The position numbers were made by a program, and so were the translations under genes. A stretch of DNA of 64,000 bases from the NCBI RefSeq assembly GCF_008704535.1, contig NZ_CP023701.1:6118001-6182000 (forward strand), written 5' to 3'. The notes beneath the pieces were generated by a model that ran no database searches, was not told the DNA's origin, and worked only from the letters and a program-made list of their open reading frames with translations. This document shows, one piece after another, positions 1 to 6,897 of the stretch. The stretch is from Streptomyces subrutilus (GTDB taxonomy: Bacteria; Actinomycetota; Actinomycetes; Streptomycetales; Streptomycetaceae). Position 1 is the stretch's first letter. The number at the start of each line of letters is the position of its first letter.

Positions 1-51
1 GAGCGGTCCGTTCCGCGGTGCGCGTGTGGGTGCGGGTGAGGGCTCCTTCGC

Positions 52-1065
52 TCACCGGGCGCCGAATCCGGCCCGCCGCAGGGCGGTGGCCACGGCGAGG
101 CCCAGGACCCGGTGCCCCGCGTCGTTGGGGTGCAGCCCGTCCGCGAGGTGCTCGGGCCCGAGGAGCTCCCGCCCCGGCAGCAGGGCCAGGTGGCCGTCCC
201 CGGCGGCGACGCGGTCCCGGGTGGCGCGCTCCATGGCGTCGCGCAGGGCGCCCAGGGTGGCGCCGAGCCGGTTGGGGGTGCGTTCGGCGTCGGGTCGCAG
301 CAGGGGGGAGACCAGCAGCAGCGGGGTCCGCGGGTGGCCCTGGCGGACCAGGTCGAGGAAGGCCCGCGTGGTCTCGTACAGCAGCGGCGCCGAGAACGGC
401 ACCGGCGACCAGCAGTTGGTGCCGAAGGCGAGGGTGAGGTAGTCCGCGGGCAGGCGGGCGAGTTGTTCGGCGGTGGCCAGTTCGCCGCGCGCGGCGCCCG
501 CGTAGCCGAGGTTGACGGTGTCCCAGCCCATCGCCCGGCCGGTGACCGCGGGCCAGCCGTGGGCGGGCCGGGTGGACCACCAGCCCTCGGTGATCGAGTC
601 GCCGTGCACCACCCAGCGGGGCGCCGGGGGAGCCGGGGCGAGGGAGCCGCCGATCCCGCGCAGCCCGAGGATCACGGGGGACTGCGTCTCGGGCGGGTGG
701 ACGGTGAACGGGCCCTGGCCGCCGCGCAGTTCGATGCGCACGACGGATTGCGCGGCCGGCTCGGTGAACACCTCGCGGACCAGCCCGCGCCGGTCCCAGA
801 CGGCGAACCCGTGCGCGAGGTCGCGCAGGGCGTCGGTGGGGCCGGGCACGGAGGCCCGGTAGCGGATCTCCACCGCCCGCGCCCGCGCGGTGGTGAACTC
901 CAGCCGCACCCCGATGGGCAGGGTGGCGCGCTCGCCGGTGTCCCACGACAGCCGCATGGTGTCCGCCGGGTCGGCGCGCACGGGCCGCCCCCGGTCCCGC
1001 CACGCGACCCCGCGCAGGAAGGGTTCCGGGTCCTGCCACGGCTGGTCAGGGCTCTGCGGTGTCAC
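52..1065 (-). CDS. SGNH/GDSL-family hydrolase (esterase-like)
   Basis: A 337-residue protein with the SGNH-hydrolase signature: GDSITEG at residues 155-161 (nucleophile Ser157), an FGTN block about 60 residues later, and a C-terminal DGLHPND block supplying the Asp/His pair. The N-terminal 145 residues look like the beta-sandwich that precedes the catalytic domain in carbohydrate-esterase-type SGNH proteins. I see no signal peptide, so a cytoplasmic location is likely. The GTG at 1065 is chosen because GGAGG lies about 8 bases upstream; a longer frame to 1128 lacks a ribosome site. The substrate cannot be read from sequence; deacetylation of a sugar or lipid ester is the family norm. It is divergent from the permease gene across a 468-base gap. 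Confidence 0.88.
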   Translation of the reverse strand: MTPQSPDQPWQDPEPFLRGVAWRDRGRPVRADPADTMRLSWDTGERATLPIGVRLEFTTARARAVEIRYRASVPGPTDALRDLAHGFAVWDRRGLVREVFTEPAAQSVVRIELRGGQGPFTVHPPETQSPVILGLRGIGGSLAPAPPAPRWVVHGDSITEGWWSTRPAHGWPAVTGRAMGWDTVNLGYAGAARGELATAEQLARLPADYLTLAFGTNCWSPVPFSAPLLYETTRAFLDLVRQGHPRTPLLLVSPLLRPDAERTPNRLGATLGALRDAMERATRDRVAAGDGHLALLPGRELLGPEHLADGLHPNDAGHRVLGLAVATALRRAGFGAR

Positions 1066-1285
1066 TCTGCGCCTCCGATCGTCCGGTACGGGACGGCGCC
1101 GCGGCGCCGCCGGCCGCCCCGGCGTCACACCCGTACCCCGGACGGGCGGCTTCCACCGCCGCCGGGCACACCGGCGCCGCAGGTCCGGTCGCCCGGCCGG
1201 CCCCGGGGCCCCGGGGCGGCCCGTGTCAGGTCGGCACGCTGCGCCATATCTGACGAGGTGTCAAGAAAGCGGCCCGCGGACGTCC

Positions 1286-1353
1286 GCGCAGCGATCGAAC
1301 ATCCACGCGCAACAAAGGACCATCCAGGACAGATCCGCGCAACGATCGTGCGC
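1286..1353. promoter_or_regulatory. Three GCGCA(A/G)C-type repeats upstream of the permease
   Basis: Three related elements begin at 1286 (GCGCAGCGATCG), 1307 (GCGCAACAAAGG) and 1337 (GCGCAACGATCGTGCGC, whose ends GCGCA/TGCGC are inverted repeats). The same element recurs three times before the amidase gene (5912-5973). I infer a binding region for the Lrp/AsnC protein encoded at 3035. A possible promoter follows at 1374-1403 (TTACGG, 18-base spacer, TAGGCT). The rest of the gap 1066-1533 shows no gene. Confidence 0.5.
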
Positions 1354-1533
1354 CTATGTGCAAGGATGGTGCATTACGGGCGGTATCACTCTGCTCGTAG
1401 GCTCACTCGCTGTACGTGGAGTGGCGTGGACCGCCTGCTCGGCGGTCCCCCATGCCCAGGCTCTGCCTGCTCCTGCTCCGGACCGCTGCGGTCGATGCCT
1501 GAAACCCCCACCCGCAGTCAAAGGAGTCCCCTC

Positions 1534-3024
1534 GTGCTGGACCACGGCCAGGCGCCACCGCTCACGTCCGAGCCCCGCAGGCCCGCCCACCCGCTGCTGC
1601 GCCGCAAGCCCGTCGAGCAGCTCGTCGCCGAGGGCGGCCAGGGTGAGGGCGGCGCCCTCAAGCGCTCGCTCACCATGTGGCAGCTGACCACGATCAGCAT
1701 CGGCGCCACCCTGGGCACCGGCATCTTCGTCGTCCTCGGCGAGGCCACCCCGATCGCCGGGCCGGCCGTCTTCCTCGCGTTCGTCATCGCGGGCCTGACC
1801 GCCCTGTTCTCGGCCCTCTCCTATGCCGAGCTCGCGGGCTCCATACCGGTCTCGGGCTCCTCGTACTCCTACGCCTACGCCACCATGGGCGAGCTCGTCG
1901 CCTGGGTCTGCGGCTGGTGCCTCGTCCTGGAGTACGGCGTCTCGGTCGCGGCCGTCGCCGTCGGCTGGGGCCAGTACCTCAACGAGCTGCTCGACGGCAC
2001 CCTCGGCATCACCATCCCCGAGGGCTTCTCCGCCCCGCTCGGCGAGGGCGGCTACGTCAACCTGCCCGCGCTGGTCGTCGTCCTGCTGTGCATGGTCTTC
2101 CTGCTCCGCGGGGCCAAGGAGAGCGCCCGGGTCAACTCGATCATGGTCGGCGTCAAGATCGTCACGCTGGTGCTCTTCTGCGTGATCGGCTTCATGGGCG
2201 TCAAGGCCGGCAACTACACCCCGCTCGCCCCGCTGGGCGTCACCGCCATCAGCACCGCCGCCTCGATGCTCTTCTTCTCGTACATCGGCTTCGACGCCGC
2301 CTCCACCGCGGGCGAGGAGGCCAAGAACCCGAAGAAGGACCTGCCCAGGGCGATCATGCTCTCGCTCGGCATCGTGACCGCCCTGTACTGCCTGGTCGCG
2401 CTCGTCGCGGTCGGTGCCATGCCGTGGCAGGAGTTCGAGGGCAGCGAGGCCGCCCTGGCCAAGATCATGGAGAACGTCACCGGACACGCCTTCTGGAGCG
2501 TCGTCCTGGCCGCCGGCGCGGTCGTCGCCATCGCCAGCGTCGTCTTCGCCGTCCTCTACGGCCAGACCCGCATCCTCTTCGCGATGTCCCGCGACGGCCT
2601 GATGCCCAAGGCGTTCGCCAAGGTCGACCCGAAGACCGGCACCCCGCGCGTCAACACGATCATCGTCTGCCTCTTCTGCGGGATCCTGGCCGCCACGATC
2701 CCCCTCGGCGAACTGGCCAACGCCACCAGCATCGGCACCCTCTTCGCCTTCGGCCTCGTCAACATCGCCGTCGTCATCCTGCGCCACACCCGCCCCGAGA
2801 TGAACCGCACCTTCAAGGTGATGCTCTTCCCCGTCACCCCGATCCTCGGCTTCCTCTGCTGCGCCTACCTGATGACGGAGCTGCCCGGAATCACCTGGGC
2901 GGTCTTCGGTGGCTGGATGGCGGTCGGGCTCGTGCTCTACTTCTTCTACGGCATGCGCCGCTCCAGCCTGGCCACCGCTGCCGCCCCGGCCCCCACGGCC
3001 GAGGGGGCCGCTGAAAAGAAGTGA
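1534..3024 (+). CDS. APC-family amino acid permease (cationic amino acid type)
   Basis: A 496-residue integral membrane protein with 12 or more hydrophobic segments. The first reads as the APC-family start (TTISIGATLGTGIFVVLG, about residues 51-68), and the GFDAASTAGEEAKNPKKDLP loop is characteristic of the CAT/YfnA branch. It should import an amino acid by proton symport at the cytoplasmic membrane. The GTG at 1534 is chosen because AAAGGAGT lies at 1520-1527 and the preceding stretch in frame is non-coding in character. It is followed after 10 bases by an Lrp/AsnC regulator. The promoter repeats shared with the amidase/oxidase operon suggest it imports the substrate of that pathway, with arginine or lysine favoured by the CAT-type features. 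Confidence 0.9.
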   Translation: MLDHGQAPPLTSEPRRPAHPLLRRKPVEQLVAEGGQGEGGALKRSLTMWQLTTISIGATLGTGIFVVLGEATPIAGPAVFLAFVIAGLTALFSALSYAELAGSIPVSGSSYSYAYATMGELVAWVCGWCLVLEYGVSVAAVAVGWGQYLNELLDGTLGITIPEGFSAPLGEGGYVNLPALVVVLLCMVFLLRGAKESARVNSIMVGVKIVTLVLFCVIGFMGVKAGNYTPLAPLGVTAISTAASMLFFSYIGFDAASTAGEEAKNPKKDLPRAIMLSLGIVTALYCLVALVAVGAMPWQEFEGSEAALAKIMENVTGHAFWSVVLAAGAVVAIASVVFAVLYGQTRILFAMSRDGLMPKAFAKVDPKTGTPRVNTIIVCLFCGILAATIPLGELANATSIGTLFAFGLVNIAVVILRHTRPEMNRTFKVMLFPVTPILGFLCCAYLMTELPGITWAVFGGWMAVGLVLYFFYGMRRSSLATAAAPAPTAEGAAEKK

Positions 3025-3034
3025 TCCACCCCCC

Positions 3035-3490
3035 GTGCGACTGAACGATCTCGACGAACGCATCGTGCACGCCCTCGCCGAGGACGCCCGCCGCTCCTAC
3101 GCGGACATCGGCTCCGAGGTCGGGCTCTCCGCCCCCGCCGTGAAACGACGCGTGGACCGGCTCCGCGCCGAAGGCGCCATCACCGGCTTCACCGTCCGCG
3201 TGGACCCGGCGGCCATGGGCTGGGAGACCGAGGGCTTCATCGAGATCTACTGCCGCCACAACACCTCGCCGGACGACATCCGGCGGGGCCTGGAGCGCTA
3301 CCCCGAGGTGGTGTCCGCGTCGACCGTCACCGGCGACGCGGACGCCCTGGTCCAGGTCTTCGCCTCCGACATGCGGCACTTCGAACGGGTGCTGGAGCGG
3401 ATCGCCGGAGAACCCTTCGTCGAGCGCACCAAATCCGTCCTGGTGCTCTCCCCGCTGCTGCGCCGCTTCACCTCGGGCGCGCCGGCCTGA
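3035..3490 (+). CDS. Lrp/AsnC-family transcriptional regulator
   Basis: A 151-residue protein with an N-terminal winged helix-turn-helix (residues 3-50, with LSAPAVKRRVDRL as the recognition region) and a C-terminal RAM ligand-binding domain (about 65-140), the usual length and order for the family. The GTG at 3035 gives the start MRLNDLDERIV; it sits 10 bases after the permease stop, so the two are probably co-transcribed. Such regulators usually respond to the amino acid handled by their neighbours. I propose that it binds the GCGCAACGA-type repeats at 1286-1353 and 5912-5973 and so couples uptake to degradation; the pairing is inferred. Confidence 0.9.
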   Translation: MRLNDLDERIVHALAEDARRSYADIGSEVGLSAPAVKRRVDRLRAEGAITGFTVRVDPAAMGWETEGFIEIYCRHNTSPDDIRRGLERYPEVVSASTVTGDADALVQVFASDMRHFERVLERIAGEPFVERTKSVLVLSPLLRRFTSGAPA

Positions 3491-3544
3491 CCCGGTCGGC
3501 GGCCCGGGCCGGCTCCGGCGGGCTCGCCGCGGGTCTTCTCGCCC

Positions 3545-3572
3545 CGGCCGGCCGAGCGGGTCCGGCCGGCCG
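3545..3572. terminator. Inverted repeat between convergent genes
   Basis: CGGCCGGCC and GGCCGGCCG form perfect 9-bp arms around a 10-base loop. The hairpin lies between the converging regulator and WhiB genes and has no T tract, as is usual for high-GC actinomycetes. It could serve both strands. Confidence 0.55.
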
Positions 3573-3583
3573 CGCCGATCCCG

Positions 3584-3883
3584 TCACGAGCGGCCCGCCA
3601 GGGCCCGCGCCCGCCGCTTCGGCAGCGCGCGGCGCTCCTCCTCCGTCAGGCCGCCCCAGACCCCGAACGGCTCGCGGGTGCGCAGGGCGTGTTCCAGGCA
3701 AGCGGTCCGCACCGGGCAGCCCGCGCAGACCTTCTTGGCGGCCGCGTCCCGCTCCTCGCGGTCCTCGCCCCGCTCCCCGGCGGGGTGGAAGAACCGGCCG
3801 GACCCCAGGTTCCGGCAGGCGGCACGGGTCTGCCACTGCCAGGAGTCGTGCGGGGCGGCGGGCAGATGTGCGACGTCGGTCAT
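3584..3883 (-). CDS. WhiB-family iron-sulfur transcriptional regulator
   Basis: A 99-residue Wbl protein. Four cysteines lie at 23, 53, 56 and 62 in the C-x29-CxxC-x5-C arrangement that holds the [4Fe-4S] cluster, followed by the GVWGG turn (residues 74-78) and a basic tail (KRRARALAGRS) for DNA contact. The ATG at 3883 is preceded by GGAAAGGAA. The family works by binding region 4 of the principal sigma factor and DNA, and responds to redox or nitric oxide. Which Wbl this is cannot be settled by eye, although the FFHPAGERGE stretch resembles the WblE/WblC-like branch. The next gene upstream on this strand is an acetyltransferase, 80 bases away. Confidence 0.95.
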   Translation of the reverse strand: MTDVAHLPAAPHDSWQWQTRAACRNLGSGRFFHPAGERGEDREERDAAAKKVCAGCPVRTACLEHALRTREPFGVWGGLTEEERRALPKRRARALAGRS

Positions 3884-3963
3884 GGCAGTTCCTTTCCGTG
3901 GGTTGCCACGCGTCTGACCGCTGCGCCGCCCGCGAAACCCCGCCGTCGCCAACCGGCTTCGGA

Positions 3964-4668
3964 TCAGCCCTCCTTGACGGGCGTGCGCAGCCCCAGGAAG
4001 TCCGGCCGGCGCCGCAGCGCGAACCCCATCGACTCGTACAGCCGCACCGCGCCGGTGTTCTGCGCCGCCGCGTGCAGGAACGGACCCTCCCCGCGCTCGC
4101 GCACCTCCGCCGCCACCGCCCGTATCAGCCGGGCGGCCAGGCCCCGGCCGCGGTGGTCCGGGTGCGTGCACACCGCGCTCAGCTCCGACCAGCCCGCCGG
4201 GCGCATCCGCTCCCCGGCCATCGCGACGAGCCGGCCCCCCTGCCGTACGCCGAGGTACGTGCCCAGCTCGACGGTCCGGTCCAGGAACGGGCCCGGCCGG
4301 GTCAGCGCGACCAGCTCCAGCATCTCCGGCACGTCCGCCGGACCCAGCCGCACCGCGTCCGGCGCCGGCTCGGCCCGGACGGCCCGGCCGTCCAGCTGCA
4401 CGCCCGGCAGGGCCACGGTCGTCTCCCACCCCGGCGGCGGGGTCAGCAGCCCGGTCACCCAGACGCTCCGGCCGGGCCCCACCAGCTCTGCCAGATCGGC
4501 CCAGGCCCGCGGGTCCCGCGGGTCCGCGAGCCCGGCGAAGGGAGTGGTGTCCGTGCTGTAGCGGGCGGCCAGGCCCGCGGGCCCGAACTCGGCGACGTCG
4601 CGGTGCGCGCCGTGCAGCGCGGACCAGACCGGGTTGTCGAGCGCGCGGGCGCCGGTCTCCGTGGACAT
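3964..4668 (-). CDS. GNAT-family N-acetyltransferase
   Basis: A 234-residue protein whose second half is a GNAT domain. Acetyl-CoA motif A is visible at residues 167-180 (VCTHPDHRGRGLAA), preceded by the beta-strand pair carrying GGRLVAMAGERM. The N-terminal 110 residues form a second, weaker domain, as in two-domain acetyltransferases such as the FeeM/YjdJ-like group. The ATG at 4668 has GGAG about 9 bases upstream. The substrate is unknown. It lies upstream of and in the same direction as the WhiB gene, so a shared transcript is possible but not required. Confidence 0.87.
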   Translation of the reverse strand: MSTETGARALDNPVWSALHGAHRDVAEFGPAGLAARYSTDTTPFAGLADPRDPRAWADLAELVGPGRSVWVTGLLTPPPGWETTVALPGVQLDGRAVRAEPAPDAVRLGPADVPEMLELVALTRPGPFLDRTVELGTYLGVRQGGRLVAMAGERMRPAGWSELSAVCTHPDHRGRGLAARLIRAVAAEVRERGEGPFLHAAAQNTGAVRLYESMGFALRRRPDFLGLRTPVKEG

Positions 4669-4839
4669 GGGGGCGGACTCCTTCTCTCGGCGCGGCGGTG
4701 AAACCGGACGCGACCGCCTTCTTGACGGGCTCCGGGCACCGCCACGAGACTGCGGGGGACGGCCACCATGGCCGGCGGCCCCGCGGGAAGCCTAGCCACC
4801 GCCCAACGGCCCGCCGCGGACGGGACGGGGGTACGACCG

Positions 4840-5064
4840 GTGCGCACCACTTCCACCACCGCCCGCACCCCGCACCCCGTGCCCCACGGTCGGCCGCGCC
4901 CCGTCACGGGCGCCCCACCGCCCACGGCCCCCGGCCGGGCAGCGGCCCCCGGCCCGGCCCGCGCCTCCGGGCCCCTCACCGCGCAGACCCTGCGCCGGTG
5001 GTGGCTGACCCGGCGGCTCCACATCGACCTCCTGCGCATCTGCAGCGCATTCGGTCCCGCCTAG
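4840..5064 (+). CDS. Probable leader peptide with an RRLHIDLLRICSA C-terminus
   Basis: A 74-codon frame from GTG 4840, which follows a GGGGG run at a workable distance. The body is proline/arginine-rich and unremarkable, but the last 20 residues (WWLTRRLHIDLLRICSAFG) match the short actinomycete leader peptides ending in LTRRxHVDLxRVxSAxC that precede sulfur and cysteine-related genes. It stops 357 bases before a thioredoxin-fold/GST-like gene. I infer cis regulation, with translation through the Cys-containing end affecting downstream expression. An in-frame ATG at 4768 would give 98 residues; leaders of this class are usually much shorter, so the start is uncertain and the long N-terminus is odd. 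Confidence 0.5.
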   Translation: MRTTSTTARTPHPVPHGRPRPVTGAPPPTAPGRAAAPGPARASGPLTAQTLRRWWLTRRLHIDLLRICSAFGPA

Positions 5065-5248
5065 GCCGTCCCCCACGGATCCGCCCGCACCCGGGCCACC
5101 GGGTGCGCCGCCGCGCCGTGCCCGCACCCGCGCGGGCACCCGGGGCCGCCGCGCGCGACGAGCCCGCCGCGCCGCCCGGGCGGCGCGCGATCCCACGGCA
5201 CGGCACCTCGCGGAACGGCACGCCGCGGCCGGGCCCCGGTCCGAAGCC

Positions 5249-5323
5249 GTACCCGCCACCCGTACCCGGCCGGGCGTACCCGCCGCCCCACCCGGCAGGC
5301 CCGTACCCGCCCCACCCGTACCC
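5249..5323. repeat. GTACCC-rich low-complexity tract
   Basis: Five GTACCC units occur at about 5249, 5262, 5276, 5303 and 5318, separated by C/G-rich filler. The tract occupies part of the 357-base space between the leader-like ORF and the GST-like gene. Nothing else in 5065-5421 looks like a gene; the Pro/Tyr-rich and Gly/Tyr-rich frames through it read as repeat artefacts. Confidence 0.6.
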
Positions 5324-5421
5324 GGCACGCCGCGGACACCGGCGCCCCGGCCGCGCGCGCCCGCGCGCCGCCGGTCGCGCCGCGCTGCCCCGGCCGCCCC
5401 GCGCCACGTACCTGGAGAGCC

Positions 5422-5859
5422 ATGTCCTCGACCGTCCTGCCCCGTACCGGCCCGGCCCCCGCCCTGCGCGGCCGCCTCGGCGCCGGCTTCTCGCCGGTCC
5501 CGCACCGCTACCACCTCTACCTCGCCGCCGGCTGTCCCCGCTCGGAACAGGTCGCCGAGGCCCTGAGCCGCCTGGGCCTGGCGGACTCGGTGGCCACCAC
5601 CGTCCTCGGCGCGGACCCCGAGGACCCGGACGGCGCCGAGAGCCCCGGCCACAGCGCCCTGCGCCTCGCCTACGAAGCCGCCGGCCACCACTTCGACGGA
5701 CCCCTGGCCGTCCCCGCCCTCTGCGACACCTGGAGCGGCCGCGTCGTCTCGAACCACACCCCCGGCATCCTCGACGACCTCCGCCTGCTGGCCGCCCACC
5801 CGGCCTTCCGCACCGACCGCCCCACGCCCCCGCGGCAGGCACCGGAGCAGACCCCCTAG
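5422..5859 (+). CDS. Truncated glutathionyl-hydroquinone-reductase-like (Xi-class GST N-domain) protein
   Basis: A 145-residue protein that resembles only the N-terminal thioredoxin-fold domain of Xi-class GSTs (ECM4/YqjG type, about 320 residues). It has an HRYHLYLAAGCPRS block with Cys38 where the family has CPWA, then an LGLADSV segment, and a VPALCDTWSGRVVSN block equivalent to the family's TVPALVD...VVSND. The helical C-terminal domain is absent. The ATG at 5422 follows GGAGAG. In actinomycetes the thiol would be mycothiol rather than glutathione. The leader-like ORF upstream supports a sulfur or thiol link. It may be a genuine stand-alone domain; the reading frame ends cleanly with no remnant downstream. 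Confidence 0.65.
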   Translation: MSSTVLPRTGPAPALRGRLGAGFSPVPHRYHLYLAAGCPRSEQVAEALSRLGLADSVATTVLGADPEDPDGAESPGHSALRLAYEAAGHHFDGPLAVPALCDTWSGRVVSNHTPGILDDLRLLAAHPAFRTDRPTPPRQAPEQTP

Positions 5860-5911
5860 CCCGGCCCCGGACACCGCCCACCGGCAGTCTCCGGGGGTCG
5901 CAAGGGGCTCC

Positions 5912-5973
5912 GCGCAACGAATCGCCGGACAGGCCGAGCAATGCGCAACGAATCGATGCGCCCAGCGCAACGG
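5912..5973. promoter_or_regulatory. Three GCGCAACG repeats upstream of the amidase operon
   Basis: Copies begin at 5912 (GCGCAACGAATCG), 5943 (GCGCAACGAATCGATGCGC, with inverted ends GCGCA/TGCGC) and 5965 (GCGCAACGG). They match the repeats before the permease (1286-1353), and the start-to-start spacings mirror each other: 21 and 30 bases there, 31 and 22 here. I infer an Lrp/AsnC-type binding region. Confidence 0.55.
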
Positions 5974-5980
5974 TCACGGC

Positions 5981-6010
5981 TTGTCCGCGTCGAACGCGTG
6001 AACGTACCGT
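5981..6010 (+). promoter_or_regulatory. Candidate vegetative promoter of the amidase/oxidase operon
   Basis: TTGTCC at 5981-5986 and TACCGT at 6005-6010 are separated by 18 bases, a fair match to the HrdB-type consensus. They lie just downstream of the repeat cluster and about 40 bases before the amidase start. Confidence 0.5.
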
Positions 6011-6047
6011 TTCATGACCCCCACCCCTCCTGCCCCAGAGGTAGTCC

Positions 6048-6848
6048 ATGCCCCCGCTGCGCACCGCCCTCCTCCAGAGCTCCGGACGGCTCGGCGACAC
6101 CGCCGAGAACCTGAAGGCGCTCGACGGGGCCGCGGCGCGCGCCGCACAGGGCGGGGCCGGACTCCTCGTGACCTCGGAGATGTTCCTCACCGGCTACGCG
6201 CTGGAGACCGAGGACGTCGCCGCGCTCGCCGAACCGGCCGACGGCCCGTCCGCCGCCGCCATCGGCGAGATCGCCCGCCGCCACGGGGTCGCCGTCCTGT
6301 ACGGCTACCCCGAGCGCGCGGGCGACGCGGTCTTCAACGCGGCTCGGCTCATCGGCCCCGACGGCGCCGCCCTGGCGAACTACCGCAAGACGCACCTCTT
6401 CGGCTGCTTCGAGCAGGACGCCTTCACCCCCGGCGACACCCCCGTCGTCCAGGCCGACCTCGCCGGCCTGCGCATCGGCATCATGATCTGCTACGACGTG
6501 GAGTTCCCCGAGAACGTCCGGGCCCACGCGCTCGCCGGCACCGACCTCCTCCTGGTGCCCACCGCGCAGATGCACCCCTTCCAGTTCGTCGCCGAACAAC
6601 TCGTCCCGGTACGGGCCTTCGAGAACCAGATGTACATCGCGTACGTCAACCGCACCGGTCCCGAAGGCGAGTTCGAGTTCGTCGGACTCAGCTGCCTGGC
6701 GAGCCCCGACGGGGTCACCCGCACCCGGGCCGGACGCGGCGAGGAGCTGGTCATCGGCGAGGCCGACCCCGAGCTGCTGAGCGCCTCGCGCACGACCAAC
6801 CCGTACCTGCGCGACCGGCGCCCCGGGCTCTACGCCTCCCTCGTCTGA
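6048..6848 (+). CDS. Carbon-nitrogen hydrolase (nitrilase superfamily omega-amidase)
   Basis: A 266-residue nitrilase-superfamily amidase with the full catalytic triad: Glu44 (SEMFLTGY), Lys114 (NYRKTHLF) and Cys148 (MICYDVEFPE). Its length matches 5-aminovaleramidase (DavA, about 264 residues) and 4-guanidinobutyramide hydrolases. The ATG at 6048 follows AGAGGTAG. The FAD monooxygenase begins 49 bases downstream, and the pair reproduces a known route: the oxidase decarboxylates an L-amino acid to an amide, which this enzyme hydrolyses to the acid plus ammonia. Substrates consistent with the pairing are lysine, arginine (Streptomyces griseus is known for arginine 2-monooxygenase) or tryptophan. 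Confidence 0.88.
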   Translation: MPPLRTALLQSSGRLGDTAENLKALDGAAARAAQGGAGLLVTSEMFLTGYALETEDVAALAEPADGPSAAAIGEIARRHGVAVLYGYPERAGDAVFNAARLIGPDGAALANYRKTHLFGCFEQDAFTPGDTPVVQADLAGLRIGIMICYDVEFPENVRAHALAGTDLLLVPTAQMHPFQFVAEQLVPVRAFENQMYIAYVNRTGPEGEFEFVGLSCLASPDGVTRTRAGRGEELVIGEADPELLSASRTTNPYLRDRRPGLYASLV

Positions 6849-6897
6849 CCCGCCCTCCCCCCAGCCCCGCCCTGCCGCCCGCAAGGAGCCGTACCCC

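Noticed and set aside
1354..3063. Long minus-strand frame of 569 codons over the permease
   Set aside because: It is a GC-driven shadow of the APC permease, rich in Gly, Asp and Glu with no domain.
5065..5421. Pro/Tyr-rich or Gly/Tyr-rich protein over the GTACCC tract
   Set aside because: Frames on both strands are open only because of the repeat; there is no start signal or domain.
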